A stretch of 64,000 nt of DNA, taken from assembly GCA_009760855.2 (NCBI GenBank), contig WPIO01000074.1:1532501-1596500 (forward strand), read 5' to 3'. A program made the position numbers and the translations under genes. Positions within the stretch are counted from its first letter, which is position 1. The number at the start of each line of letters is the position of its first letter. Shown piece after piece: positions 37,240 through 49,120 of this stretch. This stretch comes from Cristatella mucedo. Lineage: Eukaryota > Bryozoa > Phylactolaemata > Cristatellidae. The notes beneath the pieces are model-generated. The model was not told the origin of the DNA and made no database searches. It was given only the letters and a program-made list of their open reading frames with translations.

Positions 37240-37385
37240 AGGTACACACGCGAGCGCACGCACGCACGATCACACGCATGCGCACACAAACATAAAAACA
37301 CAAACACACTCACACACTAACACACACATGCACGCACGATTGCACGCACGCGCACACACATATAAACACAACACACACACACACT
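37240..37385. repeat. CACG/CA microsatellite
   Basis: CACG and ACAC words with two CACGCACGAT motifs. Corresponds to 29,300-29,432 in unit II. Confidence 0.85.
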
Positions 37386-37944
37386 TGCAGGCTTCCTATC
37401 AATTGCATTAGAAGGGGGACCAGGGAGGGGGGACCAACAGAATTCCCAGACAGCCGTCTGGCTAGTGGCTAGGCTCCTACACCCAAAATTACTGTCGTTG
37501 AAGCATCCTTTGACCGGAAACTAAAGTATAACCGCCTTTAGAAGCCAAACAGCAGTTACTAACTGGCTAAAAAGCATACCGACTTTCGACGAGTTTGTGG
37601 CCGTGAACCTATACTCTGTTTAAATAAATCTCGAGAGCCTCATTGTCAGTTAGATTTACACAGGCACCTTCAAGCTCCAAAAGTTAAGACTGCACATTTC
37701 TTCTTCTTCTTCTTGCTTACGGCTATCTACTGGAAATAGCATCGTGAAACGAAATTGCAGGCTCTGTTGAAACAGGAAATAGTATGCGTTTACTCGTGAC
37801 TGAACCACATAATAGGCTAATAATGTTAGCTCGAAGAGAGGGTATTGATTAAATTTCAATGGCAGCTTGCCTTTGCAGCCCAACGTCAAGGTGCGCAAAT
37901 CATGCAGCACATCTTGGACTTGATCGATGTAAATCTATCTATGG

Positions 37945-38126
37945 CAGCAGTTCTCAGCCTGCGAGGCGTGGTCCTTTGAGGGTCGAATGACTCTTTCACA
38001 AGGGTCGCCTAAAGTCACCGGAAGACATTTCCACATTTGGCACACGATAGTTTTATGGTTTTGCGTTGCCACAACATGAGGAACTGTATCAAAGGGTGGA
38101 GGCTTTAGGAAGGTTTAAAACCACTG
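37945..38126 (-). mobile_element. SPIN-like non-autonomous hAT element, copy 2
   Basis: About 182 bp, opposite in orientation to the copy at 11,557. Ends are CAGCAGTTCTCAGCCT and AGGTTTAAAACCACTG (11 of 16 positions pair). The interior keeps GAGGGTCGAATGACTCTTTC, ACAAGGGTCGCC and CAACATGAGGAACTGTATCA. It is flanked by ATCTATGG (37,937-37,944) and ATCTCGGG (38,127-38,134), 6 of 8 bases alike, as expected for an aged hAT 8-bp duplication. Unit II has the empty site ATCTAAGGCTTCTAGC. No coding capacity. Confidence 0.87.
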
Positions 38127-38344
38127 ATCTCGGGCTTTTAACAGCATTTTCGGTGCGACTGTTAAGAGATCTTGTAAGCTTTGTATCGACATACATCCAT
38201 ACTTCGTACGTGCTTACACAGTTTCTAAGACATCCAAATCATTTCCTGAGTATTTGGTTTCCCTTCTAGGCTTTTGAAGCTCATTTTTCGCATGTCATCG
38301 GGCATAGGCAATGAAGCACGTGCCAAACTGTGCAGCTAGGTCTG

Positions 38345-38705
38345 TCACTCATATACAGGACACTCAACGTAGTATACCACTTTATACCGACCTGCCCTGG
38401 TTCCCTGTCAAGCAGGCTATTAACTAAGTGAAGTTGTATCACTACCGGTTATGTCCTTTCATTCTCTGGCTTCGGTATACCAGTCCCAACTACTTGCTGT
38501 CAGGCTTACCATCATACGACTAATCTTAGGACACTCACCACTTAGCTGTGCATTCAATTAACCTCAAATCGTGGAACCTGCTTGCCTTTAGTTTGCATGC
38601 ATTTAACCTCACACCAGAAAATAAAAATAATACATTCGTTGAGAGCCGTCGGAGAACTCAAATATCTTTTTAAGCACTTTATATTTGCTGCAAACGAAGC
38701 AGGGT
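38345..38705. mobile_element. Tail-to-tail LINE fragments, unit III
   Basis: Counterpart of 30,195-30,545: plus-strand RT C-terminal remnant (CTGGTTCCCTGTCAAGCAGG to about 38,600) followed by a minus-strand tail (38,606-38,705). Confidence 0.65.
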
Positions 38706-39247
38706 AAAATATACTGCGAATCGAAAATGCCCAACTGACATGACACCAGCAAACGTTGATAAAATTTAAAAAGATCAAAAAAACCACCCGATCCACATAG
38801 CAGTGGTGTGTTCCATGAGAATCTTTCTGTATGGGCTACGGTGTACAGGCAACTCGAATTCTATAACGAAGCCATTCGCATGCCTAGTTTACAGCACACC
38901 TATGTGTAAAGTACATTAAAAAAGAAGCAGTGGTTTTAAAACGATATACTCTCACCTGTTATTGCAATTATTGTTTTATGAAGAGGTCGGAAAGCCTACC
39001 GAATGCACACTTCTTCGATGTGCAAATGGATAAAATCTGCTGCTATTTTGTCTGCAAACAAAATGGCTAATATCTGCAGAAGAGATATTGACCTGGCCTG
39101 AAAGGTAGTGCATATTTCACTTAAAGCATTACTTACTTTACCTCAAGGGGCATACCAGCTATAGTACGGATCCGAAGAAGGTGTTTACTGTGGATTCTCT
39201 TCAGAGCCATAATTTAAAGGTAGTTATTGAGGGTTGATTCTTGAAAA

Positions 39248-39604
39248 ATACCTCCTGCAATCACCTCTTCATGCTGCTTCAACAGTACACGAATCATACC
39301 TCATACATCTACACAGCAACAACATTCGTTTACCTTCGATAATAAGCAGCCTGGTAGGGTTGGTATCTACATCAGCCAGTAAACTCCTCGTTGAATTAGC
39401 ATTTTAGCTGTGTCAGATCAAATGAGCTGTATCTAGCGAGCAGTTAGCCCCATTTTCCGGCATGAAATTTCGGAAGACCTGGAACAAGCAGGGTTCTAGA
39501 CAACTGTTTCGGGTGTCCAGTAGTAAGTGCACGCTGGCTCTAGTCGATTTCTGAAAGAGATAGCATTTCTTAAAGTCGAAATCAATTGCAAAATAGATTG
39601 TCAA
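39248..39604. repeat. Second high-identity island, unit III partner
   Basis: Partner of 31,125-31,480; only a handful of base changes are visible. Confidence 0.85.
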
Positions 39605-39657
39605 AGATTTCTGAATGGTGGCGCACCTCCCATAGCAGCCTACAAAAAAATAGCAGT

Positions 39658-39810
39658 TAACATTTAACAGCCACCTTTGCATAGTGGCAGCAGAGTTCTA
39701 ACGGCTACTACTACTGCTTGCAGCTGGTGATAAAGTATCGCCGACTCAATGCAGGATTTGATGGAACCTCGTCGGTCTTAAAGAGCATCTTATCTCCGGG
39801 GCTAGCACTG
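39658..39810 (-). mobile_element. Old SINE-1 copy, unit III
   Basis: Plus-strand words TTTAACAGCCACCTTTGCAT, CTAACGGCTACTAC, CTGCTTGCAGCTGGTGATAA and GCAGGATTTGATGGAACC. Collinear with the copies of units I and II. Confidence 0.65.
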
Positions 39811-40800
39811 GCGTTGGACTCACCAATCAGGGGTAGGAGTTTCTTTTTGATTTCATGCAAAATGTTTTGGGCTGGCACACTTTTGGCATGCTGCCATAGG
39901 CTAGCAAAGAGAATTTAAAAGTTAAAGCAATAGCCAGAGTTAACAGTCCCGGCCATGGGTTTTCACAAAAGCAAATAAGTTTTTTCAAATTAGTTTTCAG
40001 AGCAGCTAATGTGTTTTTATAAGGTGATACAGAAGAAAAAACTTGACCTTTTGCTACACCGTAGCTTGGCAGCTGTTCACTCCATGTTTAATGTGCCATT
40101 ACTTTTCTTAGTCACAACAGTGGAATCTACAATCAGAAAGGAAATCCGACCGAGTGCTAGCAAACAACCTGGTTGTTGTGCAGCATGTAAGATTAGAGTT
40201 AAGCAAGTGACGAAGACCGGCGATCTTTGGTCGAAAGAAATAATTAACTAGCAAAATGGCTGCGATCGGTTGCAAATTTTAGGCATGGGGCACAAGATGC
40301 ACTGACAAGATGACCACTTAATGTGAAGGGGAGAGAGAGGAGGGTGCATCAAGCAAGCAGCTGAAGCTTTCGGCCAGATGCAACATTCACCGGTACAGAT
40401 AGGTCGGAGATCAGACAAAACCCCTTTCTACTTTAAGACAGACAACCTGTCTACACCATCTAAACCATGAGTGAGGACGCGAAAGCTTACTTCACGACCA
40501 ATATTCTTACATTTCAGCAACATAGGCGAATTCCCACCTTCGCCATTCACTTTGTCCACAGATAGCGCTTGCACAGGCTCGTGACCTACAAAATAACATG
40601 TAGGCAAAATAGGAATGCAATTTCACTATGTGAATGCAGTTCTGATTCGGTGCCAGCCACAGTACACAAGCAGCCATCGTCAAACCTTGATGAGCCTCTT
40701 CTACGATCCGACACACGACCGAACTGTAGTGACCTGGCCCTTCAGCATTGGCAACGATGCAGCTTACGGGCACAGCTAGAGTTGGGCAGCAGCAGATGGT

Positions 40801-41573
40801 GAGCAGCAGCTGAAGACGGGCGTCGGCTGAGGCAGCTTTCGGAGAGATCTGAGGAGGGCGCTACACACCCATGAGTGACATTTGAATGCAGGGCCTCGGC
40901 GCAATCATCAAAGCGCCCAAGGAGCTTCTTCTAGGAGGCTCAGAAAACACAAAAAGACAACAGCATGCAATGTAATGTCAAGTATCCTCGTCTGAAACTC
41001 CACAAAACCACAAAGACTAGGACCGTGTTACGCAGGAGAGTTTCACAGCCTAAGCGGCTTTCGATTACATTCGGTAGCGAACAGACTTCATCTCACGCAT
41101 ACAAGAGAAAGTGGGAAGCATAACAGTCACGAGAGCCGTTAAGGTAGTTAGTAGCAAAAAGACCAACGCACACTGGTTCTGACGCTGTGCATCATGAGCA
41201 GGCCCCAGGAAGCACGACGATGCTTGGTGGGGCACAGCCCTCGAAGGCAGCCTTTTGCAAATGCAACCTCTGAGGTTTCCCATTACTCAATCCTCAGATG
41301 AAGCCACCGTTATGGCTCCATTGCTGTCCATCGCTGCAATTTCGTCAGAAAATAGTGCAAGAACGACTAGTGCATACGCACGGTTTGCTCGCATAACGCC
41401 ATAAAAGAGCATGACCTCTACCCTGGTGCTTTACAAATGGCAAAGGGCTTGTGCCCACGACCATGGCCGTTGAAGGCAAGAGTAGCACCACTGGCCAATA
41501 CCAGATCGGCTGCTGGCACCCCTAGGCAGCACAAGAACTTCGACATGAAAATAAAACTATGCAGGCCGAGAAA
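40801..41573. other. Right edge of array 2 with Module X copy 2
   Basis: Matches to the array continue weakly: 40,978-41,165 is the second copy of Module X (AACTCCACAAAACCACAAAG, ACGCAGGAGAGTTTCACAGC, AGAAAGTGGGAAGCATAACA). The remainder has no recognisable gene; a 72-codon minus-strand frame (41,065-41,283) runs through the module and is unproven. Confidence 0.55.
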
Positions 41574-41750
41574 AAAATACTAGCTGATTTAACAGCCTTT
41601 TTGTATAGCGACAGAAGAGCCTTTACGTCTATCATCACCGCTTGCAGCAGCAATCAAGGATCGCCCACCACAGGATTTGAACCCACGACCTCGTTCCCGA
41701 GGTTGTAAAAAGCAACTGGCTTACCTAGTGTACTATTTTGGCTAACCTGG
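41574..41750 (-). mobile_element. tRNA-derived SINE-1, well-preserved copy
   Basis: Minus-strand copy with box B complement GGATTTGAACCC, the hairpin arms ACGACCTCG and CGAGGTTGT, and the body words TTTAACAGCCTTTTTGTATA, GACAGAAGAGCCTTTACG and CCGCTTGCAGCAGC. The A-rich end is at the left (AAAAAAATACTAGC). It is close to the copy at 32,948 along its whole length. Confidence 0.85.
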
Positions 41751-42342
41751 CAGCCAAGTATGACGGCCCAATTTCATTGGGGCCAGTAAATCGCTAGAGG
41801 GGTGCAGAGTACGAGCATCAGCAGCAGAGTACGAGCATCAGCAGCAGTATACCGTATATATATCCGCTATATAGCATCCGCTTCATCATGACAAATCAAC
41901 AACGGCTGGATGAGGCTCCAATGGTCGGAATAAGTAGCTCGTCTGAACGCGATATGGAAAGAACATGTGCTCCGAACACTGCCACTGTAGTCAAGCTTCG
42001 GGTGACTTCGCCATGACTAGGCCACAACCTCGTAGCTCAGCATACTCGGATTATGGCTAAAGCATCACATTACTACATCAAAGGCACTGGGGGGACCCAG
42101 ATGGCAAACTCGGGCGAAAGCTGACGCCGTGTGGCTCTCTGGCAGATCGATATACGCCACATACTGGCAAAGGCAGGAGAAACACTCCGCATGGCACCTG
42201 AGCAATGACAAACAAGCAAGTCAGTATTGCCTTGAGCACCAGCACACCGTTCATTGCTGGAGCAGCTGGTCATACCAAGGAAATTCCCTCATGGATCGTC
42301 TACTGGTATGATGCTTGCTCTTCACGTTACAGGATAAAAAAT
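41751..42342. other. Single-copy-like DNA with a short 20-bp duplication
   Basis: A 20-base tandem duplication (core CAGAGTACGAGCATCAG, 41,805 and 41,825) is the only structure seen. No gene is supported. Confidence 0.5.
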
Positions 42343-42895
42343 AATAATAATAATGCATTTTATAGAGTGCCCTCAGAGAACTCAGTCGCTTTCTAGGCAC
42401 TCTACATTTGCTGCAAAAAAGCACTATCGAATGGTGGGTGTAACCGTGCTCAATAAGCAACAAGAATAACATGGCTATGGGTCACATGCGCAAGGTCAGC
42501 ATGCAAGTACGGTTAGTGGCAGCATGCAATAGTGGCAGCACGCAAGAGCACATAAAGGACGAATCAAGGGGACCCACCAAATGCTGCTATCAATAGATGC
42601 GTTTTTATTTTACCTTTTTAATATGGGCAAGTCAGGGGATATCCTGACGCACGGCGGGAGTGAGTTCTAGGCTTCTTGATCATAGAAACTAAAGGCACGG
42701 TCTCTAGAGGATTTTTTATTTGTACAAAGTAAGAGTAAACAGTTAGATTCCGAAAAGCGGGCAGTACAATGCTTAGCCTAGTGAGGGAATAGATGTGATA
42801 GGTAGGTGGGAGCATAAGAATGGAGGGACCTAAAAGTGAGTGAGAAAACCCTGAGGTCGATGCACTGCTTGACTGTGAGCCAGTGCGGCTGAATA
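42343..42895 (-). mobile_element. LINE 3' fragment (ATT-tail subfamily)
   Basis: Minus-strand 5'-truncated copy. On the plus strand: AATAATAATAATAATGCATT, AGAGTGCCCTCAGAGAACTC, the 3' UTR (GAATAACATGGC, GTCACATGCGCAAGG), then the ORF end (GAGTGAGTTCTAGGCTT, AAACTAAAGGCACGGTC, GGACCTAAAAGTGAGTGAG, CTGCTTGACTGTGAGCCAGT). Frameshifts are present, so it is inactive. Confidence 0.9.
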
Positions 42896-43699
42896 AGAGC
42901 CTTCTAGGCTCTCCTTCTACAATAAGAATGAGGGTGTCGAATCAGCTCACCTTCACTAGTCTTTTTATTTGAGCCAATGGCCACAGCTTCTCAGTGGACA
43001 GGTACAACGAAGTAGCTGTAGCTGTAGAATGTTTGCAGACATTGGCAATGTCTAGAGATCCAGCTGAGCACATACTGAAATTTTCTGGAGGCGCTCTAGA
43101 GCTCTGGGGTAATGCGTGGTAACGTTGGGCACGTGGACAAAAAGAATAATAACATTAAGGAGTTTTAATCATTCCGATAGAACTGAATCTCTTTCAGATC
43201 ATGCTAGATATGTTATGGAGACAGAGGAAGTATTTGCAAGTGGACAAAATATAGCGAGTATGACAAGATGGTCACATAAGCAATGGCTGCAGAGGTCGGT
43301 AGTCTCCATGGGAAGTTTTCACTGAGTTGAACACGGCTACAGCACATCAGCTTCCTTAAGCAAGGGCTAGAGAACTTAGCTTACAAGAGCGGTGGCTAAA
43401 CAGGCCCACAACAGACGTTTGCAATATTGTGACAGATGGACAGCTCCGATGGGCTAATACTAGAGACCTGCCCAAAAACCAGATCCAACTTTTAGGGAGC
43501 TGGAAATCATAAACAGACAATCGCAAGACAACTCATAATAACAAATTTTCAATTGCTCCAGAGCTTGACAACTCATGTGGGCAATTACAAGAGAGGTAGA
43601 CAGTAGACATACGAAATGGCTATATAGAATGAAAGCTGAAAATGGCAATTCATTGAAACTCGTTTAGCATGCATTGGTGATGGCTAACAGTGTAATGTA

Positions 43700-43966
43700 A
43701 TAGTGTATCTCGGTCTGTAACTCCACAAAGCCACAAATACCAGGTGAGAGATGCAGGAGAGTTTTTACACTGCACTCACAGCCCAAGTGGCTTTTGGTAC
43801 ACATTCGGTAGCTCACAGACTTCATCTCACGTAACAAAGAGAAAGTGGGAAGCATAGCAGAGTCATGAAAGCAGTTGAGGTAGTGAGTAGCATGAAAGTA
43901 GCAGCTCAGGGCCGCTGGAAAGGATAAACCATAGTCGGCAGCAGGAGAGTAGATGACGTTGCATAA
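43700..43966 (-). repeat. Module X, copy 3
   Basis: The best-preserved reading on the minus strand: peptide stretches REMKSVSYRMCTKSHLGCEC and SVKTLLHLSPGICGFVELQT within an open frame (43,664-43,987). The same words appear with interruptions in the other two copies. The function is unknown; the copies might come from a mobile element ORF or a broken gene. Confidence 0.6.
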
Positions 43967-44369
43967 GAATCGTGGAAGCAGCTCCACAGTCTATGACCTT
44001 TAGAGCTAAAGCGACTGCCTCCAACGGTCGTTAAGCAGAGGGCTGGTGCAGCTAATTTATTATTCATAAAGGACTGGAGGGCACAAGGTGGCTACAGAAA
44101 CTGTTTCAACAGTTCAGCTAGGTACAGCGGAGCCAAGCCGGAGCTTCGGATGTCCCAATAAAGCATTAGCTGTAATAATCTAACACACATTTCACGGCGG
44201 CTGACTAGCGTTATTTACTAATGGTCTTCACTGCAGAAACTTTCAATTTCTAGAGAGATGTAAATCTCATTCTTGAAATTTCTGGATATCTCGTGAGCCC
44301 ACGTTTGTAGTGGTTTAACGGCACAAAGCCCTTCGAGGCGATGGCTATATATCAAGCATGCACTGGAAG

Positions 44370-44530
44370 TAACAAAAAAATAACAATAAAATAATAGAAA
44401 AATAAATTAATAATAATTGTAATAAATAGTAAGGAGCCGTATTATATAATAATAAATATAAATATTATTATATTATTAGCAATATTATGATATAATAAAT
44501 AAAATAATTGCTAATAAAAAATAGTACCGA
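44370..44530. repeat. AT-rich low-complexity tract
   Basis: Almost entirely A and T (AATAATAATTGTAATAAATA, TATTATTATATTATTAG) with scattered ATT/TAA triplets. It may derive from an old LINE tail, but no hairpin region remains. Confidence 0.8.
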
Positions 44531-44589
44531 GCACATTTAAATGATACCTGGAAAGGAATCATTCTCTTTCTCGGCACTTGATGGAGAGA

Positions 44590-44593
44590 TAGT

Positions 44594-44683
<90 letters not shown>
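44590..44683. repeat. GA microsatellite
   Basis: About 45 GA units with one A interruption near the start. Confidence 0.98.
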
Positions 44684-44685
<2 letters not shown>

Positions 44686-46919
44686 AAGTAAGAGGATCGG
44701 TTAGCTGCCACCTCACAATAGCAGCAATGTGTGAAGACCGAGACAGCTGACCTGGGCATTGGCTAGAAAGGCCCGAAGCTCAAGTTGACAGAAGCCTAAA
44801 GGCTGGTCAGCTCACATGGGCTACGTTACAGAGGTAGTGTGTACAGAGCTGGCGTCGGATTTCGGTAACTAGAAAGGCAGTTAGACACTCATTCCCAATG
44901 CTGAGACTGCTGCACAGCTCATGCAAGCATAGGCCGAAAAGTGCCAGAGCAAACTTTGACAATAGCTAGGGAGCTTCACATCCCATGTGGGTAATGGCTA
45001 AAGGTGAAAACTGAACACATTTCAATCAGCCAGAGATCTTTAGAGCTAACCTGGGCGATTGCAACAAACGATTGCAGCAGCAGCCGCACTCTGGTAACAG
45101 GGCTGGAGGGGAAAACTTCCACCGTTTGGCAATAGATGCAGCGATCCACCGCATTCGCACTTTCTCCATGGGTAGACACCTCCGAGGTGCACACTGGCTA
45201 TGGGTTCGACAGCTCACGTAGCGACAGCCAGAGCTGATTGCATGCACGGCAAGACCAGTGAATCCATGCTTCTTCAAGCCACTTTAAATAGGGTGCAAAG
45301 GAACCAGGCCTATTTTTCCGAGAATAAGTCACACTAGCAATGGCATAAATAAGAAGGACAGAGCCACAGATACAGCTGAACATTCATTACACAAAGCTAC
45401 GGCCGGATAGCTAGTAATCTCACGGGCCCCAAGGGCGGATTTCTAGAGAACTCTCAAACACTCATTTAAAGGGACCAACAATCTGGAAAGCACTCTTAGA
45501 CCATGGGGGCTTGAGTCTTTTACTGCCGATGGTTGAAACGGCTAACGAGATTTACAGTTCTACACATTGTCATGGTTACAGACAGACCGCAGCACCAATG
45601 AGCGATGGCTAGAGAGTTAGACAGCCTACACCTGGAACTGCTATAGAGGTCGCCGGTACACATTGCCAAAGACTGTATATCACAGCTGCATACACTTCAA
45701 TGGCTGCTAGCCTGGGCTAAGACTCTCTCAAACACAATTATTTTAAATGGCTAGAAAGGTCACTATCGCACGTAGGAGATCGCTGAAGAGCACAGTAGCA
45801 GCAACTTAAATGGACCTTGGAGCTTGGCCGACGACACGATGGTAACGGCTAACGATATGTTGCCAGAACAAAAAGCATTGCGCTGGGAAATGGTCAGTGT
45901 TAGATAACACTGCTTGTAATAAAGACAATATATTTAAAATTAAATAATAGAATAAAAAATTAGCACTCTAAGAGAATAACACTCATCCTATGTACTTTAC
46001 ATACGAGGGAGAGAGCAGGTAAATTGGTCAGGCAACAGCACATGTGGAAATAACTTGAAACCTGGACATCTCACGTGGACAAGGGCCACAGTTAAACAGA
46101 CTATGCCCAGAGCTAGCTATCACTTTTTGGCAACATTCATAATAAAAATGATATTACATTTAGATAACGCCCTGGAAAAGTGGATCTATTTCTACACACT
46201 ACACAGACGACTGCAAAGAGAGCAGGTCTATCGGCTAGTAGAGAGTGCAGCAGTGGCTCGTGGCTAGAGAAATTGGAACCTTCAGCTTTGCTATTGCCAG
46301 CAAGCATAAGCAATGGTCAATTACTGACGACAGCACAAAGAGCAGTGATTATAAATATAACGACATTTGCATTGCTTTCAAAGAGAATTGAATCTCTTTC
46401 TGGGCCATTCACAGCTACTTGAAATGAATCAGGCCCATTGGTTCGACGACACACCCATAAAGGCGATGGCTTGAGCAACTGAGCTCATGTAGGCATTAAC
46501 AGAGATTGACATCACACACTGGTAATTGGCTGGAGAGCTTTTCAACATTCTGCGGAGAGGGTGCGAAAAACGGAGACTTTAAACGTACTAATTCTCAAAT
46601 TAATAGAGAGCTCGGTAATACCAGTCGGCAATGTCTCTGTTGATCCAAATCAGGCATTTGCAATGCCTTACAAGTTTCAGAAACGGAGCTCTAGAGCTCA
46701 GGCATGCCGGCTAGAGAGACACCTAGCAACTGTTGGCAACAGTAGCAGCACTCCACATCTCATGTGAGCAATAACTGGGACACTCTAGAGATCACGTGGG
46801 AGGCTGAAAGAGGCAGCTACACAGCACATGCTAGCATTTGGCTAGAGAGTTCCACGGCTTGCTATAGCGATGCCTAACAGTTGGAAAGTTTGTGCATAAA
46901 AGGGCTCAACTATTCCCAT

Positions 46920-48262
46920 AATAATGATAATATTAATAATACATCTGATATAGCTCCCTCAGAGAACTCAGTCTTTTTCTAGGCCCTTTGCATCTGCTGC
47001 GAAAGAATCACGATCGAATGGTTTGTTGTAGCGTTCTCAAAGATCAACAAGAATAACATGGTTAGGGATAATATGCACGTATCAGCATGCAAGAATGGTA
47101 AGTGGCAGCCTGCACACCGTCAGCAAGCATAATCACATACTGGACAAATCACAGGAACCCACTAAGTTCTGTGATAAATTGATGTGTTTTCAGTTTTAAT
47201 TTTAAATGTGGACACATCAGAAGATGTCGTCACAGAAGTCGGAAGTGAGCTTGGAAGCATGGGAACTGAAGGTGCGGTTTCCTAAGGATTTGAGGTTTGT
47301 ACGGGGTAGAGATACACAGTTTAATTCAGCAAAGCGGGTGGTACGAAGCTTGGCCTGGTGGGAGAGTACATCTTATAGGTAGGCTGGAGTCGAAGAATGG
47401 AGGGACCCAAAAGTGAGCGACATAACCTTGAAGTCGATGCGTTGCTTGACTGGTAGCCAGTGCAGGTCCTGAAGAAGTGGTGAGACGTGACAACTGCGAA
47501 GCTCACGACCGACAAGCCTAGCTCCATAGTTTTGCACCAGCTGTAACTGCCTAGTTTTTTGCACCAGCTGTAACTGCTTAAGTGCACAAGCCAGTATACC
47601 AGCAAGTAGTGAGATATATAGAAGTCGAGACAGGATGTTAGAAATGCATGGTCTTGGGGTATCCCTATCGAATTTTTTTTAGCAACTTGAGTAGCTGAAA
47701 GTAGGCAGACTTGATTGAGAAGCTGATATGGTCGTCTAATGAAATGTCACTTTGAAACATGACTAGTAGATTTCGTGCTGATTCTACACGAGATATTCTG
47801 GCAGAGCTGATATTGAGTGCTTGCCTTTCTAATTTATAAAATACATTTGGTTTGCCCATAACTAGTAGGTTATTTATATCATCATTGCATTGAAGAAAGT
47901 CTGAAGCCATCTATGTGTGGATGTCATCAATACATGCAGCAAGGAAGTTGAGAGAATTTAGCATGCTAGAGATGTGTAAGGATCAAAGCAAAGGTACTAG
48001 AGAGTGTTTTTCACCTAGAAGTGAAAGTCTAGATTGTGCCAGGCAAACACATCGGCGAGAGGGAGCGTATAAACCAGAAAAAACAGCTGGAACAAGCACA
48101 GATCCTTGAGGTACCCCATTTTTCAGAGGTTCCTCGGATGATCTTAGTCCATTCACATCAATACTCTGGAGTCTCCCATTGGGATAGGAACCATTGCAAT
48201 TCAGTGTCAGTGATTCCTAGGCAAGATGAGAGGCACTCCCAAAGGACTTGGTGATCGAGGCG
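46920..48262 (-). mobile_element. 5'-truncated LINE, RT domain to 3' tail
   Basis: Minus-strand copy of the CR1/L2-type LINE. It starts near the RT segment that encodes DHQVL-like sequence at about 48,250, passes through the conserved EWT-IIRGTSE-like stretch (about 48,130) and then a frame (47,665-47,910) reading LLVMGKPNVFYKLERQALNI and VESARNLLVMFQSDISLDDH. The frame at 47,373-47,564 reads RDLHWLPVKQRIDFKV, and the ATT-like tail is at 46,920. Between 47,930 and 48,110 stops interrupt the frame where the catalytic YADD motif should lie. Inactive. Confidence 0.9.
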
Positions 48263-49120
48263 ATGGCAATACAGCTCGACAGTTCACGTGGGCAATGCAT
48301 CGACAGCTACAGAGCACACGTTTCCAGTTGCTATAGAGCTCCAAATTTCATGCGAGAAGTGGCTAAGGAGACAGGAGTTCCACCGAACACAGGAGAGCTC
48401 TCCAGACTGAAATCTTCAGCTCCATACGTATGCAAAAAGGCTGTAGAGTGACACACACACACAAACCCACTTACACAGACACTTTGCCAATGGTTACAGT
48501 TCAATTAAACTCACGAGGGTACGGTTAGAGGACTACAGAAAGCACTTAGGCAATGGCAACACGGCAACACAAATCTCGTGGGCTACGGCTGGAGAGCTAC
48601 AAAGCACACATTGGCAACGGCTAGAGAGTAGGACAGCTCTACTGAGCAAAGGTTGGAGGGCTAGAGAATACACTAAGCAATGGCTAGGAAGAGTAGCAGC
48701 AAACATGGGAAATTACTAGAGACCAACACATGACTTTAGCAAGTCCTAGAGTACCACAGATCACACGTGACCAATGGCTAGACAGTTCCCTAGCTGATAA
48801 ACGGCAGGAGAATTACAAAGCTGATAACATTAATTGCAACTAAGTTCTACAGTTCGGTTCGCATAGGCAGCAGAGTAACACCTAGACAGAATGCACAGGC
48901 ACTGCCTGTGGTGGAAGAAAGCTCAACCGGTTTTACTAAAAGCCCATATAACACAAACCGGTAATAGCAGAAGTATTGGCCATTACCAGTTGACAAAGCT
49001 TCACGGCGCCAATGATTAGATATCACAAAAGCACATAATTCAACGGCAAGATAGCCACAGAGCTCATCTGACCACAGTTAACCTGGTCGAAGACATCCAA
49101 GACAAACGTTGAGAATACTA

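Larger units (their letters stand above)
32640..40800. repeat. Array 2, unit III
   Basis: Third and longest unit, about 8.1 kb. It begins GAGAACGTCCTGTTCAGTGG, a match to unit I at 22,080. Private insertions are SINE-1 at 32,948, SINE-1 nested in the LINE at 34,457 and a SPIN-like element at 37,945. It otherwise follows the order of unit II through the downstream block at 40,015-40,790. Confidence 0.8.
42960..45600. repeat. Degenerate short-motif DNA, left part of array 3
   Basis: Irregular repetition of AGAG(C/A)TC, CTCACGTGGGC and CAATGGCTAGAGA-like words, for example at 43,048-43,065, 43,560-43,585, 44,810-44,830, 44,925-45,005 and 45,040-45,060. Long insertions of unrelated sequence separate the motifs. 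No gene recognised. Confidence 0.6.
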
